Assembly (NCBI RefSeq): GCF_002993285.1
Contig: NZ_CP027433.1
Coordinates: 3,472,001 to 3,536,000 of the forward strand
Origin: Gordonia iterans
Lineage (GTDB): Bacteria; Actinomycetota; Actinomycetes; Mycobacteriales; Mycobacteriaceae
DNA: 64,000 bases
Reading direction: 5' to 3'
Made by a program: the position numbers and the translations under genes. Under the pieces are notes generated by a model. The model searched no databases. It saw only the letters and a list, made by a program, of their open reading frames with translations, and was not told the DNA's origin. Position 1 is the stretch's first letter. Each line of letters opens with the position of its first letter. Of this stretch, positions 36,801 through 40,895 are shown in pieces.

Positions 36801-39445
36801 GTCCGCAGCATCAGCGAATTGACGAACATACCAACCAACGGATCAAGGACCGCTTGCCCGCGACCGGCAATCGGGGACCCGATAACCACATCATCAGAAC
36901 CCGACAACCGCGACATCAAGACCGCCAGCGCCGCATGAACAACCATGAACGGCGTCGTCCTCGTGGCGCGAGCGACCGAATACACCCCCGCCGCAACCTC
37001 CGCCGGGACCTCGAAATCAAACAACGAGCCAGCCTGCGACGCCACTGCCGGCCGCGGATGATCCGTCGGCAACTCGAGCAACTCAGGAACGCCAGCCAAC
37101 GACTCCCGCCAGAACCCCAGCTGACGCCCCAACACAGACGAGGTATCCTCCGGCGCACCTAGGACCTCGCGCTGCCAGATCGCGTAGTCGGCGAACTGCA
37201 CCGGCAACGGTGCGAACACCGGCACCTCGCCACCAGCCCGTGCGGTATAGGCGGTCAGCAGATCAGTGACCAACGGCAGCATCGACTCGCCATCGGCGCC
37301 GATGTGGTGAGCTACCACGGCGAACACGAACTCATCGACGTAGACGGGATAGATGACCGCTCGGATCGGCCACTGCGCCGACACATCGAAACCCTCACCG
37401 ACAGCAGCGGCCAGCTCCGATTCCGAAGCAACCTGCTGCCACGGCAACGACACCTCGACCTCGGACTCACTGGCGATCAACTGAACGGCATCACCGTCCA
37501 CCTCGGGGAACGTGGTCCGCAGCACCTCGTGCCGGCGCACCACGTCAGCGAACGCCGCCCGCAGCGCAGCCACATCCAAGCTGCCGGTGATCCGGAGTAC
37601 CGTCGGGATGTTGTAGGTCGGGAGCGTGGGATCGAACCTGTTGATGAACCACATCCGCTGCTGGGCAAACGACAGCGGAATGCGTTCGGGGCGCGGCACA
37701 ACGGCGGTCACCGGAGCCAGAGCGGGCGCCTTGCCCGTCGAAGCTGCAGCCAACTCTCGAACGGTTGGGTAATCGAACAGGTCACGGACCGAGAATTCGA
37801 CGTCGAGTGCTTCACCCGCGCGAGCAGCCACGCGCATCGCGCTCAGCGAGTTGCCGCCTGCATCAAAGAACGACTCGGTGGCACCTACCCGCTCCACGCC
37901 GAGCACGTCAGCGAAAACCGCTGCGAGTGCCTCCTCAGCGTCGCCTTCGGGTGCTGCATACTCCGCTTCCCGTAGTTGAGGCATGGGTAGTTCACGGCGC
38001 GCAACTTTGCCCGCACTGTTCAGCGGGAGCTCGTCCAGCAACACCCATTGGGTGGGGCGCATGTACTCGGGCAACCGGACGGCAAGTGCTTGCGCAACCT
38101 GGTCTGTATCGACGTCAGGCGGTGACAAGTATCCGACCAGCTGTTCGCCGGCCGGAAAGTTGACGACGGCGGCGGCCGCATTGACCACGCCGGGAGCGCT
38201 GGCGAGGACGGCTTCGACCTCGCCCAGTTCCATGCGCTGGCCACGCAGCTTCACCTGGAAGTCGGTACGACCGAGGTACTCGATCTGACCGGACCTATTC
38301 CAGCGGACGAGGTCACCGGTGCGGTAGAGACGGTTGCCTGCGCCACCGAAGGGATCCGCCACAAATCGCTCGGCGGTCAGGTCGGGGCGCGACTCGTAGC
38401 CGCGGGCCAACTGCACGCCGCCGAGATACAACTCGCCGGGCACTCCCGGCGGCACCCACTGCAGCCACCGGTCAAGGATGTAGACGGTGGTCGCCGGAAC
38501 GGGAACACCGATCGGGACGGTCCGATCGCCGGTAGTCACCCGGTGGGCGGTCACGTCGACCGCTGCTTCGGTCGGGCCGTAGAGGTTCTGCAACTCCAAC
38601 TGCGGAATAGCTTCGAAGGCGCGATGTGCCACCGAGGCGGTCAACGCCTCCCCGGAAGTGAACATCACCCGCAGCGAACTCAGATCACTGAACCGATCGC
38701 CGAGCGTGTCAGCGAAGGCGGCGAGCATGGAGGGGACGAAGTGGATGACGCTGATGTTCTCGCGTTCGATCAAGTTCGCCAGGTACACCGCGTCGCCGTG
38801 CCGGCCGGGCTCGGCGATCACCATCGTGGCGCCCACGGCCGCCGGGAGGAACAGTTCCCACACCGAGACGTCGAAGGTGATCGGGGTCTTCTGGACGAAC
38901 ACGTCGTCACTGCCGAGCGCATACCAGTCGCGCATCCACTCAAGGCGGTTCGCGATGGCCCGATGGGTGACGGTCACGCCCTTCGGCCGTCCGGTGGAAC
39001 CCGAGGTGAACAGCGTATAGGCCGCGCTCTCCGGATTGATCGGGCCGATCCGATCGGCGTCGGTGATCGGCGCGGCCTTCGGGACCGGTCCGGATGCGTC
39101 GACTTCGATCATCTCGACTCGATCGCCGAGGCCAGTGATCACTTCGGGGATTTCTCCCGCGCAGACCAGCACGCGGTTGCAGCCGGCGGTCTCGACCATG
39201 TACTCAATGCGGTCGGCCGGCGCCTCGATATCGAGTGGCACGTAGGCGCCACCAGCAGTGATGATCGCGTGCAGGCCAACCATCAGCTCCACGGAGCGAG
39301 GCATCGCTACCGCCACCGAAACCTCGGGGCCCACGCCCGCGGCAATCAGTTGCCGAGCAAGGTCCGCAACGCGGCTGGTGAACTCGGCATGAGTGACCGA
39401 GCGGTCGCCGAAGATGAGTGTGATATCGCCATCGTTAGGCTTCAC
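17687..39445 (-). CDS. Gene C: NRPS with six A domains, terminal C and degenerate A
   Basis: This megasynthetase has 7252 residues. Approximate domains: A 1-479, PCP 496-572; C 584-1039, A 1066-1552, PCP, E 1656-2126; C 2148-2586, A 2616-3102, PCP; C 3206-3646, A 3669-4182, PCP; C 4279-4729, A 4742-5247, PCP; C 5341-5789, A 5802-6301, PCP; C 6396-6846; A relic 6862-7252. Codes: Ser, DPLIAGQIY (then E), Ser, DALQFGLVY, Ser, DALQFGLVY. All C domains have HHxxxDG and all PCPs GGxS. The last A-like segment lacks the motifs for ATP binding and stops at the hinge. The GTG at 39445 is preferred because AGGAAGGAG sits 6 nt upstream; the alternative GTG at 39481 would overlap the gene B stop by 4 bp but has a weaker ribosome site. 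The stop is TGA at 17687-17689. Confidence 0.96.
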   Translation of the reverse strand: MKPNDGDITLIFGDRSVTHAEFTSRVADLARQLIAAGVGPEVSVAVAMPRSVELMVGLHAIITAGGAYVPLDIEAPADRIEYMVETAGCNRVLVCAGEIPEVITGLGDRVEMIEVDASGPVPKAAPITDADRIGPINPESAAYTLFTSGSTGRPKGVTVTHRAIANRLEWMRDWYALGSDDVFVQKTPITFDVSVWELFLPAAVGATMVIAEPGRHGDAVYLANLIERENISVIHFVPSMLAAFADTLGDRFSDLSSLRVMFTSGEALTASVAHRAFEAIPQLELQNLYGPTEAAVDVTAHRVTTGDRTVPIGVPVPATTVYILDRWLQWVPPGVPGELYLGGVQLARGYESRPDLTAERFVADPFGGAGNRLYRTGDLVRWNRSGQIEYLGRTDFQVKLRGQRMELGEVEAVLASAPGVVNAAAAVVNFPAGEQLVGYLSPPDVDTDQVAQALAVRLPEYMRPTQWVLLDELPLNSAGKVARRELPMPQLREAEYAAPEGDAEEALAAVFADVLGVERVGATESFFDAGGNSLSAMRVAARAGEALDVEFSVRDLFDYPTVRELAAASTGKAPALAPVTAVVPRPERIPLSFAQQRMWFINRFDPTLPTYNIPTVLRITGSLDVAALRAAFADVVRRHEVLRTTFPEVDGDAVQLIASESEVEVSLPWQQVASESELAAAVGEGFDVSAQWPIRAVIYPVYVDEFVFAVVAHHIGADGESMLPLVTDLLTAYTARAGGEVPVFAPLPVQFADYAIWQREVLGAPEDTSSVLGRQLGFWRESLAGVPELLELPTDHPRPAVASQAGSLFDFEVPAEVAAGVYSVARATRTTPFMVVHAALAVLMSRLSGSDDVVIGSPIAGRGQAVLDPLVGMFVNSLMLRTHIDPSVSFGDLLEAVRVADLAAFEHSDVPFEAVVDALDPVRSTAFAPLAQVWLSFNEHASAMDPGDLGAVSGVTVRPVKSELQSAKVDLQFTVSAAGEGRSWGGSVLYATDLFDRDTVAVLADRLCTVLGSAVADVSVAVGDLPILLAGERAELRAASHRVAADSAVGSLDGVNVRTLADLLPAAVSRYGDSVAVVAGTRVLTFREFGAEVDALANELRAGGVGPGVAVAVCVPRSVELLIAVHAVIAAGGQYLPVAVDTPAARAEYMLSTANVSLVVTVSSQLGEPAVVAAVEGGRRIIEVDAPRQVGGEVVGAGQLIPVESPAYTIFTSGSTGLPKGVTVPHRAVLAHLLFDNAYYGFGPDDVFLQMLEYTFDPSVLELFRWVISGGRVVVMEPGEHRDPWAIAGYVERESVTSVIWVPSLLASLAEALDPADRMSSLRYIATGGEALTLSGAREAVERWPGARLDNQYGPTETTIYATVARVLADGPVKIGAPVSGVSAFVLDNRLNPVPHGVVGELYLGGVLVAEGYAARAGMTAERFVADPFEPGSRLYRTGDLVRSDKAGQLQYVGRVDFQIKLRGQRIEPEEIESVLAEAPGVVHAAVAVAEPPAGGQILVAYAAGDGLTRDSLEAFARDRLLPHMQPGLWHLIDEIPLNSAGKVDRRALPVPDFAAVDHEYVGPIGAVEEQLAAIVGGLLGIDRVSVTESFFALGGDSIMSIRLASAARAAGWELSPKEIFENRTVRKMAALVGDSGRGVQVLEEASGGGAGVSALRPVVSYMLENSDQPSDFADFAQSTVLVAPDGMTAQILGELLAAVVAAHPMLSARLVEVDQVWTVTAGGEFDAAAAVTARQSAHDSGSAEFGADLLAAYTELVTRMDPAAGRLVQAALVTSRDGRARIVWAIHHLGVDAVSWPILIEDLITAWAQQQAGMDYALRPEGTSQRAWAAAVESLAPVFQAQAGYWLDRLPEQPTDLGAALDRNRDRDSTAAVVQHFIGSDVADAALTRLPEEFGGSVDDVLLGTFARALRSWQAARGITDNAAVSVLVERHGRDEHLLGRGADPRRADLARTVGWFTTIMPLNLDPASDVVHAIKAAKEERLGVPDGGAGFGALRYSGDGHRATGELGARPLPSILFNYLGSSGSGDSGSRDSNEVTAEMPFAGTSDAPALPSSVSGRMVMPAGLVIDAIGVVESTGRGLSARFRFPEGLLTQADVQDLAERWTSELADAVVAAETGVGLSPSDVPGSGVRQGELDRLAVEFPAADIWPLTPLQLGLFFQSGLVGDDEMDAYHVQARVQFGGQVDLERLQSAMDALLAHHDVLRSGYVQIDAGVVAVVPAELSVSLQVIDLADLDEAATDMRLDDIADAERAQRFDLSSPPLMRAVLVRHNAGADLVVTSHHLLFDGWSGPLVLADLLAAYATGSTFTPTHELSFADHVRAVAGADAAAGLAAWQELLAPVEGPTRIAAAGMTGIDQPPQDVPLALSGELSENILRLTRESGATLSTVLQAAWAVLLSRVTGNRVVTFGETVSGRPAGLDGADTMVGLFINTLPVVADVDPSLTFRELLAALQSDKVRVLDHQHVGLSTLASIEPHALDFDTLFVHESYPIDTESISTVRSDGLELRGISTRDATHYPVSFITEEQGGQVSGHLKFLPGAFDEAQVQVFANAITEILRAGAAAPEQFVADLPLLDSADRDRVLAASLGPVTPRQARGAGVDAGGAGGAALADAVAAQAVSSPEATALMFEGREVSYGEFGARVATLARELIAAGVGPDVAVGVCMDRSVELLVAVHAITAAGGQYVPIDVEAPAERARVMLATAGAGLVLVAAGTSPGAVAGLVGVRRLVVDACGAVDLTVGPVTDGDRLAPVRAESALYTLFTSGSTGVPKGVTVSHGAVLNRLVWMRDDYTLGADARFLQKTPYTFDVSVWELYLPFLVGAPLVIARPDGHRDPDYLASVIAGERVSVVHFVPSMLSVFLDVVGDGVAALTSLTEVFTSGEALAPAIAQELLRALPSAELHNLYGPTEAAVDVTAVRVLPGDELVTIGRAVANTTAVVLDDRLQPVPVGVPGELYLGGVQVARGYAAASALTAERFIADPFGEQGSRLYRTGDLVKRLPGGDIEYLGRTDFQVKLRGQRIELGEIESVIAGAPGVVHAAAAVATAPAGGEFLVGYVSPASVDLDAVKVQVAAALPEYMRPSVWMLLDEVTLNSAGKLDRRALPEPDLSATAAEYVAPVGAAEEALAAVFADVLGVERVGVTESFFDAGGNSLSAMRVVARAGEVLGVDLSIRDLFDHPSVRELAAASAGRAPALPPVTAVVPRPELVPLSFAQQRMWFINRLDPSAPTYNIPAALRLRGDVDQGALRQAMLDVATRHEVLRTVFPDVDGVPFQNVIAVDNLDSRLDWRVVDTIEDVFTDLGRGFDVTTELPMRVRLLEEGDDSVALAVVVHHIAFDGQSFGPMVTDLLTAYAARIGGQAPEFAALPVQYADYAVWQHEVLGSPDDAESILGKQLAYWEQSLAGAPDVIELPTDRPRPAVFSSRGDQVQFAIPADLGARIDQYASRSGASRFMVLHAAFSALLARMSGSTDIVLGTPIDGRGARGLNALVGMFVNTLVLRTQIDPAESFDQLMARTRAGDLDAFGHADVPFESIVDAIDPVRSEAFSPLVQVILSVDPLAQASDQSVEVGDVAVEPFDGVGTPAQMDLNLTIVSGDAVDWTGLLTFATAIFDRSSVEKLGARFVRLLDAVLASPTLPVGDVMVIEEVESVAVLAESAGPVEPILDETIADAVAAQVAARPDAIAVVAAEREFSYAEFGARIGELARTLIAAGVGPETAVGVVMDRSVELVTSVHAVMAAGGQYVPIAMDSPVERAEYVASTAGVQLVLVAKGGEVPEFVAGLNVPVIEVDCSTELAADVKPLDPSERLAPLRTSDAAYTLFTSGSTGLPKGVTISHGAVRNFVSWFDQTVPVGEQRLLFKTPHTFDASVLELFWPLVAGQTMVIADAGGERDPQYLADVMNAADVTVVQFVPSLLAAFLDVVGDDPLLPKLQVLFSGGEALPPAVAKSFRRRVPQAKVVNLFGPTEAAVYTMSATLFASDESSLVEQGDEGARVETAALDVVPIGVPMANTTAFILDSRLHPVPDGVAGELYLGGVQSARGYASRPDLTAERFIADPFGEAGSRLYRTGDLVKRNSASGELEYLGRTDFQVKLRGQRLELGEVEAAIAAVDGVVHAAARVVEGQAGDQLVGYLASATVDTDAAAAELAKHLPEYMVPTVWVALEQMPLNTAGKVDRRSLPDPEFAAAEYVAPETPEEETVAAVYADLLGVDQVSVTESFFDVGGNSLAAMRLVARVSEALGVQVSVRDVFDAPSVRELTAAVAGRAPALPPVTKADPRPAQIPLSFSQQRMWFINRFDSSLPTYNILAVLRIDGALTVAALRAAFADVVVRHEVLRTVFPDVGGVPVQVIAPESAVAQELPWSQVDSEAELMAAVTAGFDVTSQWPIRAVIYPAGESEFLFAVVAHHIAADGESMGPLVTDVLTAYVARAAGQVPPFVPLPVQFADFAIWQREVLGAPDDAGSVLGRQLEHWRARLAQLPDVLELPADRKRPAVASYRGAELRFEIPAEVADRVASISAEHDVTPFMVTHAALAVLLARLSATQDIAVATPVAGRGQAELDALIGMFVNTLVLRTQVDSGTSFTELLRQVRSVDLDAFAHSDVPFEAVVDALDPVRSEAFAPLAQVMLSFDPGASIRGVDAGVGIGDLQVSGVADPFVPAQVDLTFRVLPGDEGAWSGLVVYATDLFDESTARWFAERFVAFLDALTADPASVVGDAELLDQRARGEVLAVSSGPDVESPAISIASVVAERAAHNAAAPALVFEGREVSYAEFGARVATLARELIAAGVGPDVAVGVCIDRSVELLVAVHAITAAGGQYVPIDVEAPAERARVMLETAGARMVLVAAGAVPEPVADLSGVPVLEVDASGEVDLSVAPVTDADRVAPLRGESALYTLFTSGSTGVPKGVTVSHEAVLNRLVWMRDDYRIGDADRFLQKTPYTFDVSVWELYLPFLVGAPLVIARPDGHRDPNYLAEVLKAESVSVVHFVPSMLSVFLDVAGRRVSDLSSLRLVFTSGEALPPAVAQDLLATLPTTGLHNLYGPTEAAVDVTAAEIKAGDATVTIGGPVANTTALVLDDRLQPIPDGVPGELYLGGVQIARGYAAASALTAERFIADPCSASPGARLYRTGDLVKRLPGGEIEYLGRTDFQVKLRGQRIELGEIEAVIAGAPGVIHAAAAVATAPAGGEFLVGYVAPASVDLDEVKAHIAVSLPEYMRPSVWTPLDEVTLNSAGKLDRLALPEPDFGSLQTEYVPPANEDEERVAEVFAQLLGVEQVSVTESFFNLGGNSLAAMRVVARVGEALAADLSVRDVFDAPTVRELVSAAAGRAPALPPVTAVVPRPENIPLSFAQQRMWFINRLDPAAPTYSIPNAFRLHGAVDLAALRQAVSDVVARHEVLRTVFPDRGGVPCQLILDADEADARLDWRIADSMGEIVAALNRGFDLTTELPLRVRVLVESDDSVAVTMAVHHVSFDGQSHGPMVMDLVAAYAARADGRVPEYMPLPVQYADYSLWQHAVLGSPDDASSIMGRQLAFWEDTLAGAPDVIALPTDRPRPAVFSSRGDQVQFVIPSDLGARIDEFATASGATRFMVLHAVFAALLARVSGTGDIVLGTPIDGRGPRGLDALVGMFVNTLVLRTEIDPAETFEALIARTRAGDLDAFAHAEVPFESIVDAIDPVRSEAFSPLVQVILSVDPLAQADGEGVAVGGVRVEPLGGMETPAQMDLNLTIVGGESGDWAGLLTFATAIFDRSTIEQLGARFVRLLEAMIADPAVVVGDVTVVDALERDRVRAASAGPVEPILDETIADAVAAQMVARRDTPALVACDREITYREFGARVGELARTLIAAGVGPETAVALVMDRSAELVTAVHAVMAAGGQYVPIATDSPVERAEYVASTAGVQVVLIAADAEVPDFVAGLNVPVLEVDCSTELPAEAKPLDPAERRAPLRATDAAYTLFTSGSTGLPKGVTISHGAVRNFVSWFDQTVPAGEHRLLFKTPHTFDASVLELFWPLVAGQTMVLADAGGERDPLYLAEVMNQSDVTVVQFVPSLLAVFLDIVGAEPLLPNLKVMFSGGEALPPAVAKNLRHRVPQAKLVNLFGPTEAAVYTMSAVLDEVGAVVSIGTPMANTTAFILDSRLHPVADGVPGELYLGGVQSARGYAARPDLTAERFVADPFGGAGARLYRTGDLVKRRPSGELEYLGRTDFQVKLRGQRLELGEVEAAIAAAPGVLHAAARVVEGPAGDQLVGYVAPAFVDTDAVAAELGRHLPEYMVPTAWVTLEQMPLNTAGKVDRRSLPDPVLETAEYVAPETDPERAVAEVYADLLGVDQVSVTESFFAAGGNSLAAMRLVARVSEALGVQVAVRDVFDAPSVRELVVEVAGRTAPLPAVTAADPRPDTIPLSRAQLRMWYLNQVDPTSSMYNIPMAVRLTGTIDVEALVEAIHDVLERHEVLRTIYPATGATPRQQILSPAQARERFDWAEATSLEELATAASAGFDVSIELPIRGRIRRGDDGDVELAIVAHHIAFDGESTPVLLKDVLAAYARRVDPAVPAQAELAVQYADFALWEHDVLGDVTDPDSPLSRENAYWREQLRALPEVTDLPMDRPRPGVFDSRGDLVRLTLDDDLAAQVDELCRVYRVTPFMVTYAALVVMIARLGATSDAVVAAPTAGRTSAAIDDLVGMFVNTLVLRADAAPGRSVDYLLREVRKDVLDAFANADVQFDELVEMLAPPRSTAYSPLAQIAFTYTEQQKVDGPVSVGDIQAEPVDVGGYVAKFDLMVIAEGRTPHTPMSVGFLYSTALYDKRTVEGFAETYRRILTAIVEDQRIAIGDIDIVGRRGIPAGQEQPEPQAGAGGDVEEGTLVELLARRELDGYHPALISDGEEIDYDEFEVRTNRVARALLARGVAADDVVAIGIRRSIESVVAMWGVVKAGAAYVAVDPDRRDHLAELVGDRTVRLAVTRSVDVDAEGLSDGVWLDLDELACEAASDDPISDAERNGPVRLANLGYLAGVAEIGPVAVTQAGMVDLVEAFGKVTGSLEDDPDTRILHLARPDSGRAFVETAWAIIMGHTLVIVPDGSESGDDLGEVLETEEVTDLLVSPADLDGVDPDSAEYVRTLMFSGSRYSDELVEEWSARGRKLFGVYATPALPGYGTRARLTAGKPVTVGRPIGGVDVRLLDDTLAPVTDGEIGELYLTAEALARGEANAPRRTATRFVPDPLGESGARMYRTGDRARYVKGDLEIVTDETET
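18910..20260 (-). other. Gene C, terminal C domain
   Basis: The domain starts at TIPLSRAQLRMWYLNQ and keeps HHIAFDGES, so it looks catalytically competent. It is more diverged than the other C domains here (YTEQQK segment, GFLYSTALYD). Its acceptor should be the residue loaded by the first A-PCP of gene D, because the A-like segment directly behind it appears inactive. Confidence 0.9.
20300..23425 (-). other. Gene C module 6, C-A-PCP (code DALQFGLVY)
   Basis: C domain with HHVSFDGQS. The A domain carries the same pocket residues as module 4 and module 2 of gene B. A10 is NTAGKVDRR. PCP FFAAGGNSLAAM near 20420. It lacks the acidic insertion present in module 4. Confidence 0.9.
23460..26610 (-). 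other. Gene C module 5, C-A-PCP (Ser)
   Basis: C domain with HHIAADGES. A domain code DVWHFSLVD (serine). Before A7 the usual ADPFGxPG is replaced by ADPCSASPG, which adds one residue and a cysteine. PCP FFNLGGNSLAAM near 23580. It pairs with module 6 as the second copy of a Ser-X dimodule. Confidence 0.92.
24521..24637. repeat. Near-identical A-domain tract shared with 30926-31042
   Basis: Only two mismatches in 117 bp against 30926-31042, while the flanks are clearly more diverged. The tract covers the A4 region (TFDVSVWE) of the Ser domains in modules 5 and 3 of gene C. The 6405-bp offset is also seen at 24961-25021 against 31366-31426. This looks like a conversion tract or the remnant of a dimodule duplication. 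Confidence 0.85.
26650..29830 (-). other. Gene C module 4, C-A-PCP (code DALQFGLVY)
   Basis: C domain with HHIAFDGQS; A domain with FDASVLE, VVQFVPS, LFSGGEALP and NLFGPTEAAVY. Compared with the same domain in module 6 it has about 19 extra residues, mostly acidic, after VYTMSA (27430-27515). PCP FFDVGGNSLAAM near 26772. Confidence 0.9.
30926..31042. repeat. Near-identical A-domain tract shared with 24521-24637
   Basis: Counterpart of the tract in module 5 of gene C, located in the A4 region of the Ser domain of module 3. Confidence 0.85.
31620..31672. repeat. Small repeat-like element inserted in a C-A linker
   Basis: On the minus strand this reads CCCCTCGACAGGCTCGGGG, then a G-rich stretch in which GGGGAGCGGG is nearly repeated twice. 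It resembles the short CGACAGGCTC-type dispersed elements I recall as frequent in actinobacterial genomes. It adds about 18 in-frame residues (TPRQARGAGVDAGG and so on) that equivalent linkers in this locus lack. The family identity is from memory. Confidence 0.5.
33070..37695 (-). other. Gene C module 2, C-A-PCP-E (code DPLIAGQIY, D-residue)
   Basis: The C domain has HHIGADGES. The A domain shows FDPSVLE, VIWVPSLL, IATGGEALT and NQYGPTETTIY; the code is not a standard one I know. The PCP is GGDSIMSI type (near 34662), followed by an E domain with HHLGVDAVSW and FNYLG. A short Ser/Gly/Asp-rich insertion (33335-33380) lies in the E domain after FNYLG. The residue is therefore expected to leave in D form. 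Confidence 0.9.
37730..39445 (-). other. Gene C module 1, A-PCP (Ser)
   Basis: The A domain begins about 10 residues after the chosen start (ITLIFGDRSVTHAEF). Motifs: KTPITFDVSVWE, VIHFVPS, MFTSGEAL, NLYGPTEAAVD, giving DVWHFSLVD for serine. A10 is NSAGKVARR. PCP FFDAGGNSLSAM near 37852. The condensing domain for this residue is at the end of gene B. Confidence 0.92.
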
Positions 39446-39451
39446 CGCACT

Positions 39452-39460
39452 CTCCTTCCT
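39452..39460 (-). promoter_or_regulatory. Ribosome binding site of gene C
   Basis: AGGAAGGAG lies 6 nt before GTG 39443-39445. It is inside the longer reading frame that starts at GTG 39481 and argues for the shorter protein. The gap to the gene B stop is then 32 bp. Confidence 0.7.
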
Positions 39461-39477
39461 TCTACCCTGCGTCTGCG

Positions 39478-40895
39478 TCACTCGATCAACCCCGTCAGGG
39501 TGTCGGCGTCGCCGGTCGGCGAGCTACCTGTGGTCCAGCCTGCAATCTCCAACCGCTCGGAGCTATCGAGCAGCGGGGCCAACGCGACGGGCTTGTTCGG
39601 GGACTGCGTCAGCGCGTCGAGCACTGCGCTGAACCGCTCTGCGAGTTTAGCGATAGTGGGTTCGGCGAAGAGGTCTGTCGCATAAACGATGGACACCGTC
39701 CACGGGTCCCCTGCGCGGGCCTGAACGGTAAACGACAGGTCCATCTGCGCAGTGGTGATCGGAACCTCCAGCGGCGCCACCGTCAGACCGTCGAGTTCGA
39801 CGACCTGCTTCGGTGGCCGCTGGTGATTCACCGACAGCATGACCTGGGCCAACGGCGAAAAAGCCTGCGACCGGACGGGGTTCAGTCTGTCGACGACGGA
39901 TTCGAAGGGCACATCTGCGTGAGCGAAGGCCTCCAGGTCGACATCCCGGGTTGCGTCGAGGACGCCGAGGAAGCTGTCGCCGATGTCGACCTGCGAACGC
40001 AAGACGAGGGTGTTCACGAACATGCCGATGAGACCGTCGAGCTCCGCCTGTCCGCGTCCGGCGATCGGCGTCGCGATGGTGACGTCGTCGCTGGCGGAGA
40101 GTCGTGCGAGCAGTGTCGCGAGAGCGGCGTGGACCACCATGAACACACTGGCCCCGCGAACCCGAGCGACTTGTTCGACACGGGCACCGACCTCGGCCGA
40201 CAATTCGAAGTCGAATCCAGCGCCCGCATAGGACGCGACCGGCGGTCGAGGATGGTCGGCCGGGAGTTCCAACACATCCGGGATTCCCGCGAGTGCATTC
40301 TCCCAGTGGGCCAGCTGCTTTCCGGCGATGGATCGTTGATTGGTCGGATCGCCGAGGACCGCGTGCTGCCAGATGGCCACGTCGGCGAACTGCACCGGGA
40401 GCGGAGTGAACGCGGGATCTTCACCCTTGGCTCGCGCAACGTATGCGGTCACCATGTCGGTGATGAGCGGCATACCGGATTCGCCGTCGCTGACGATGTG
40501 GTGCAGCACGGCCAACAGGAGCCACTCGCCCGGGGTCTCTTCCCACAGCCGGATCCGCAACGGCGGACGCCGAGTCACGTCGAAGCCGGCTGCTGCGGCC
40601 GCAAAGAGTTCTTCTTGCGAGCCGACGACGGACAAATCGAGGTCGGCAATCGCCTCGTCGGCGGACAGGATGCGCTGGGTGGGTTCCCCTTCGACGGCCG
40701 GGAATACGGTCCGCAGTACTTCATGACGACGAACGACGTCGCTAGCTGCGGCACGCATGGCACCGACGTCTAGATCCCCGGCGATACGGATGGCGATGGG
40801 GATGTTGTAGGTGGCGGTACCCGGTTCGAACTGGTTGATGAACCACATGCGTTGCTGAGCAAACGACAGCGGAATGCGTTCGGGACGCGGCACGA
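39478..40895 (-). other. Gene B, terminal stand-alone C domain
   Basis: The domain runs from RIPLSFAQQRMWFINQ through HHIVSDGES to the C-A linker (WTTGSSPTG), and the stop follows about 20 residues later. It lacks an A domain in cis. Its acceptor residue, Ser, is loaded by the first A-PCP of gene C. Sequence features match the terminal C domain of gene A. Confidence 0.92.

Noticed and set aside
39479..39481. GTG overlapping the gene B stop as the start of gene C
   Set aside because: A 4-bp overlap is plausible, yet the better ribosome site serves the GTG at 39445. The two forms differ by 12 residues only.
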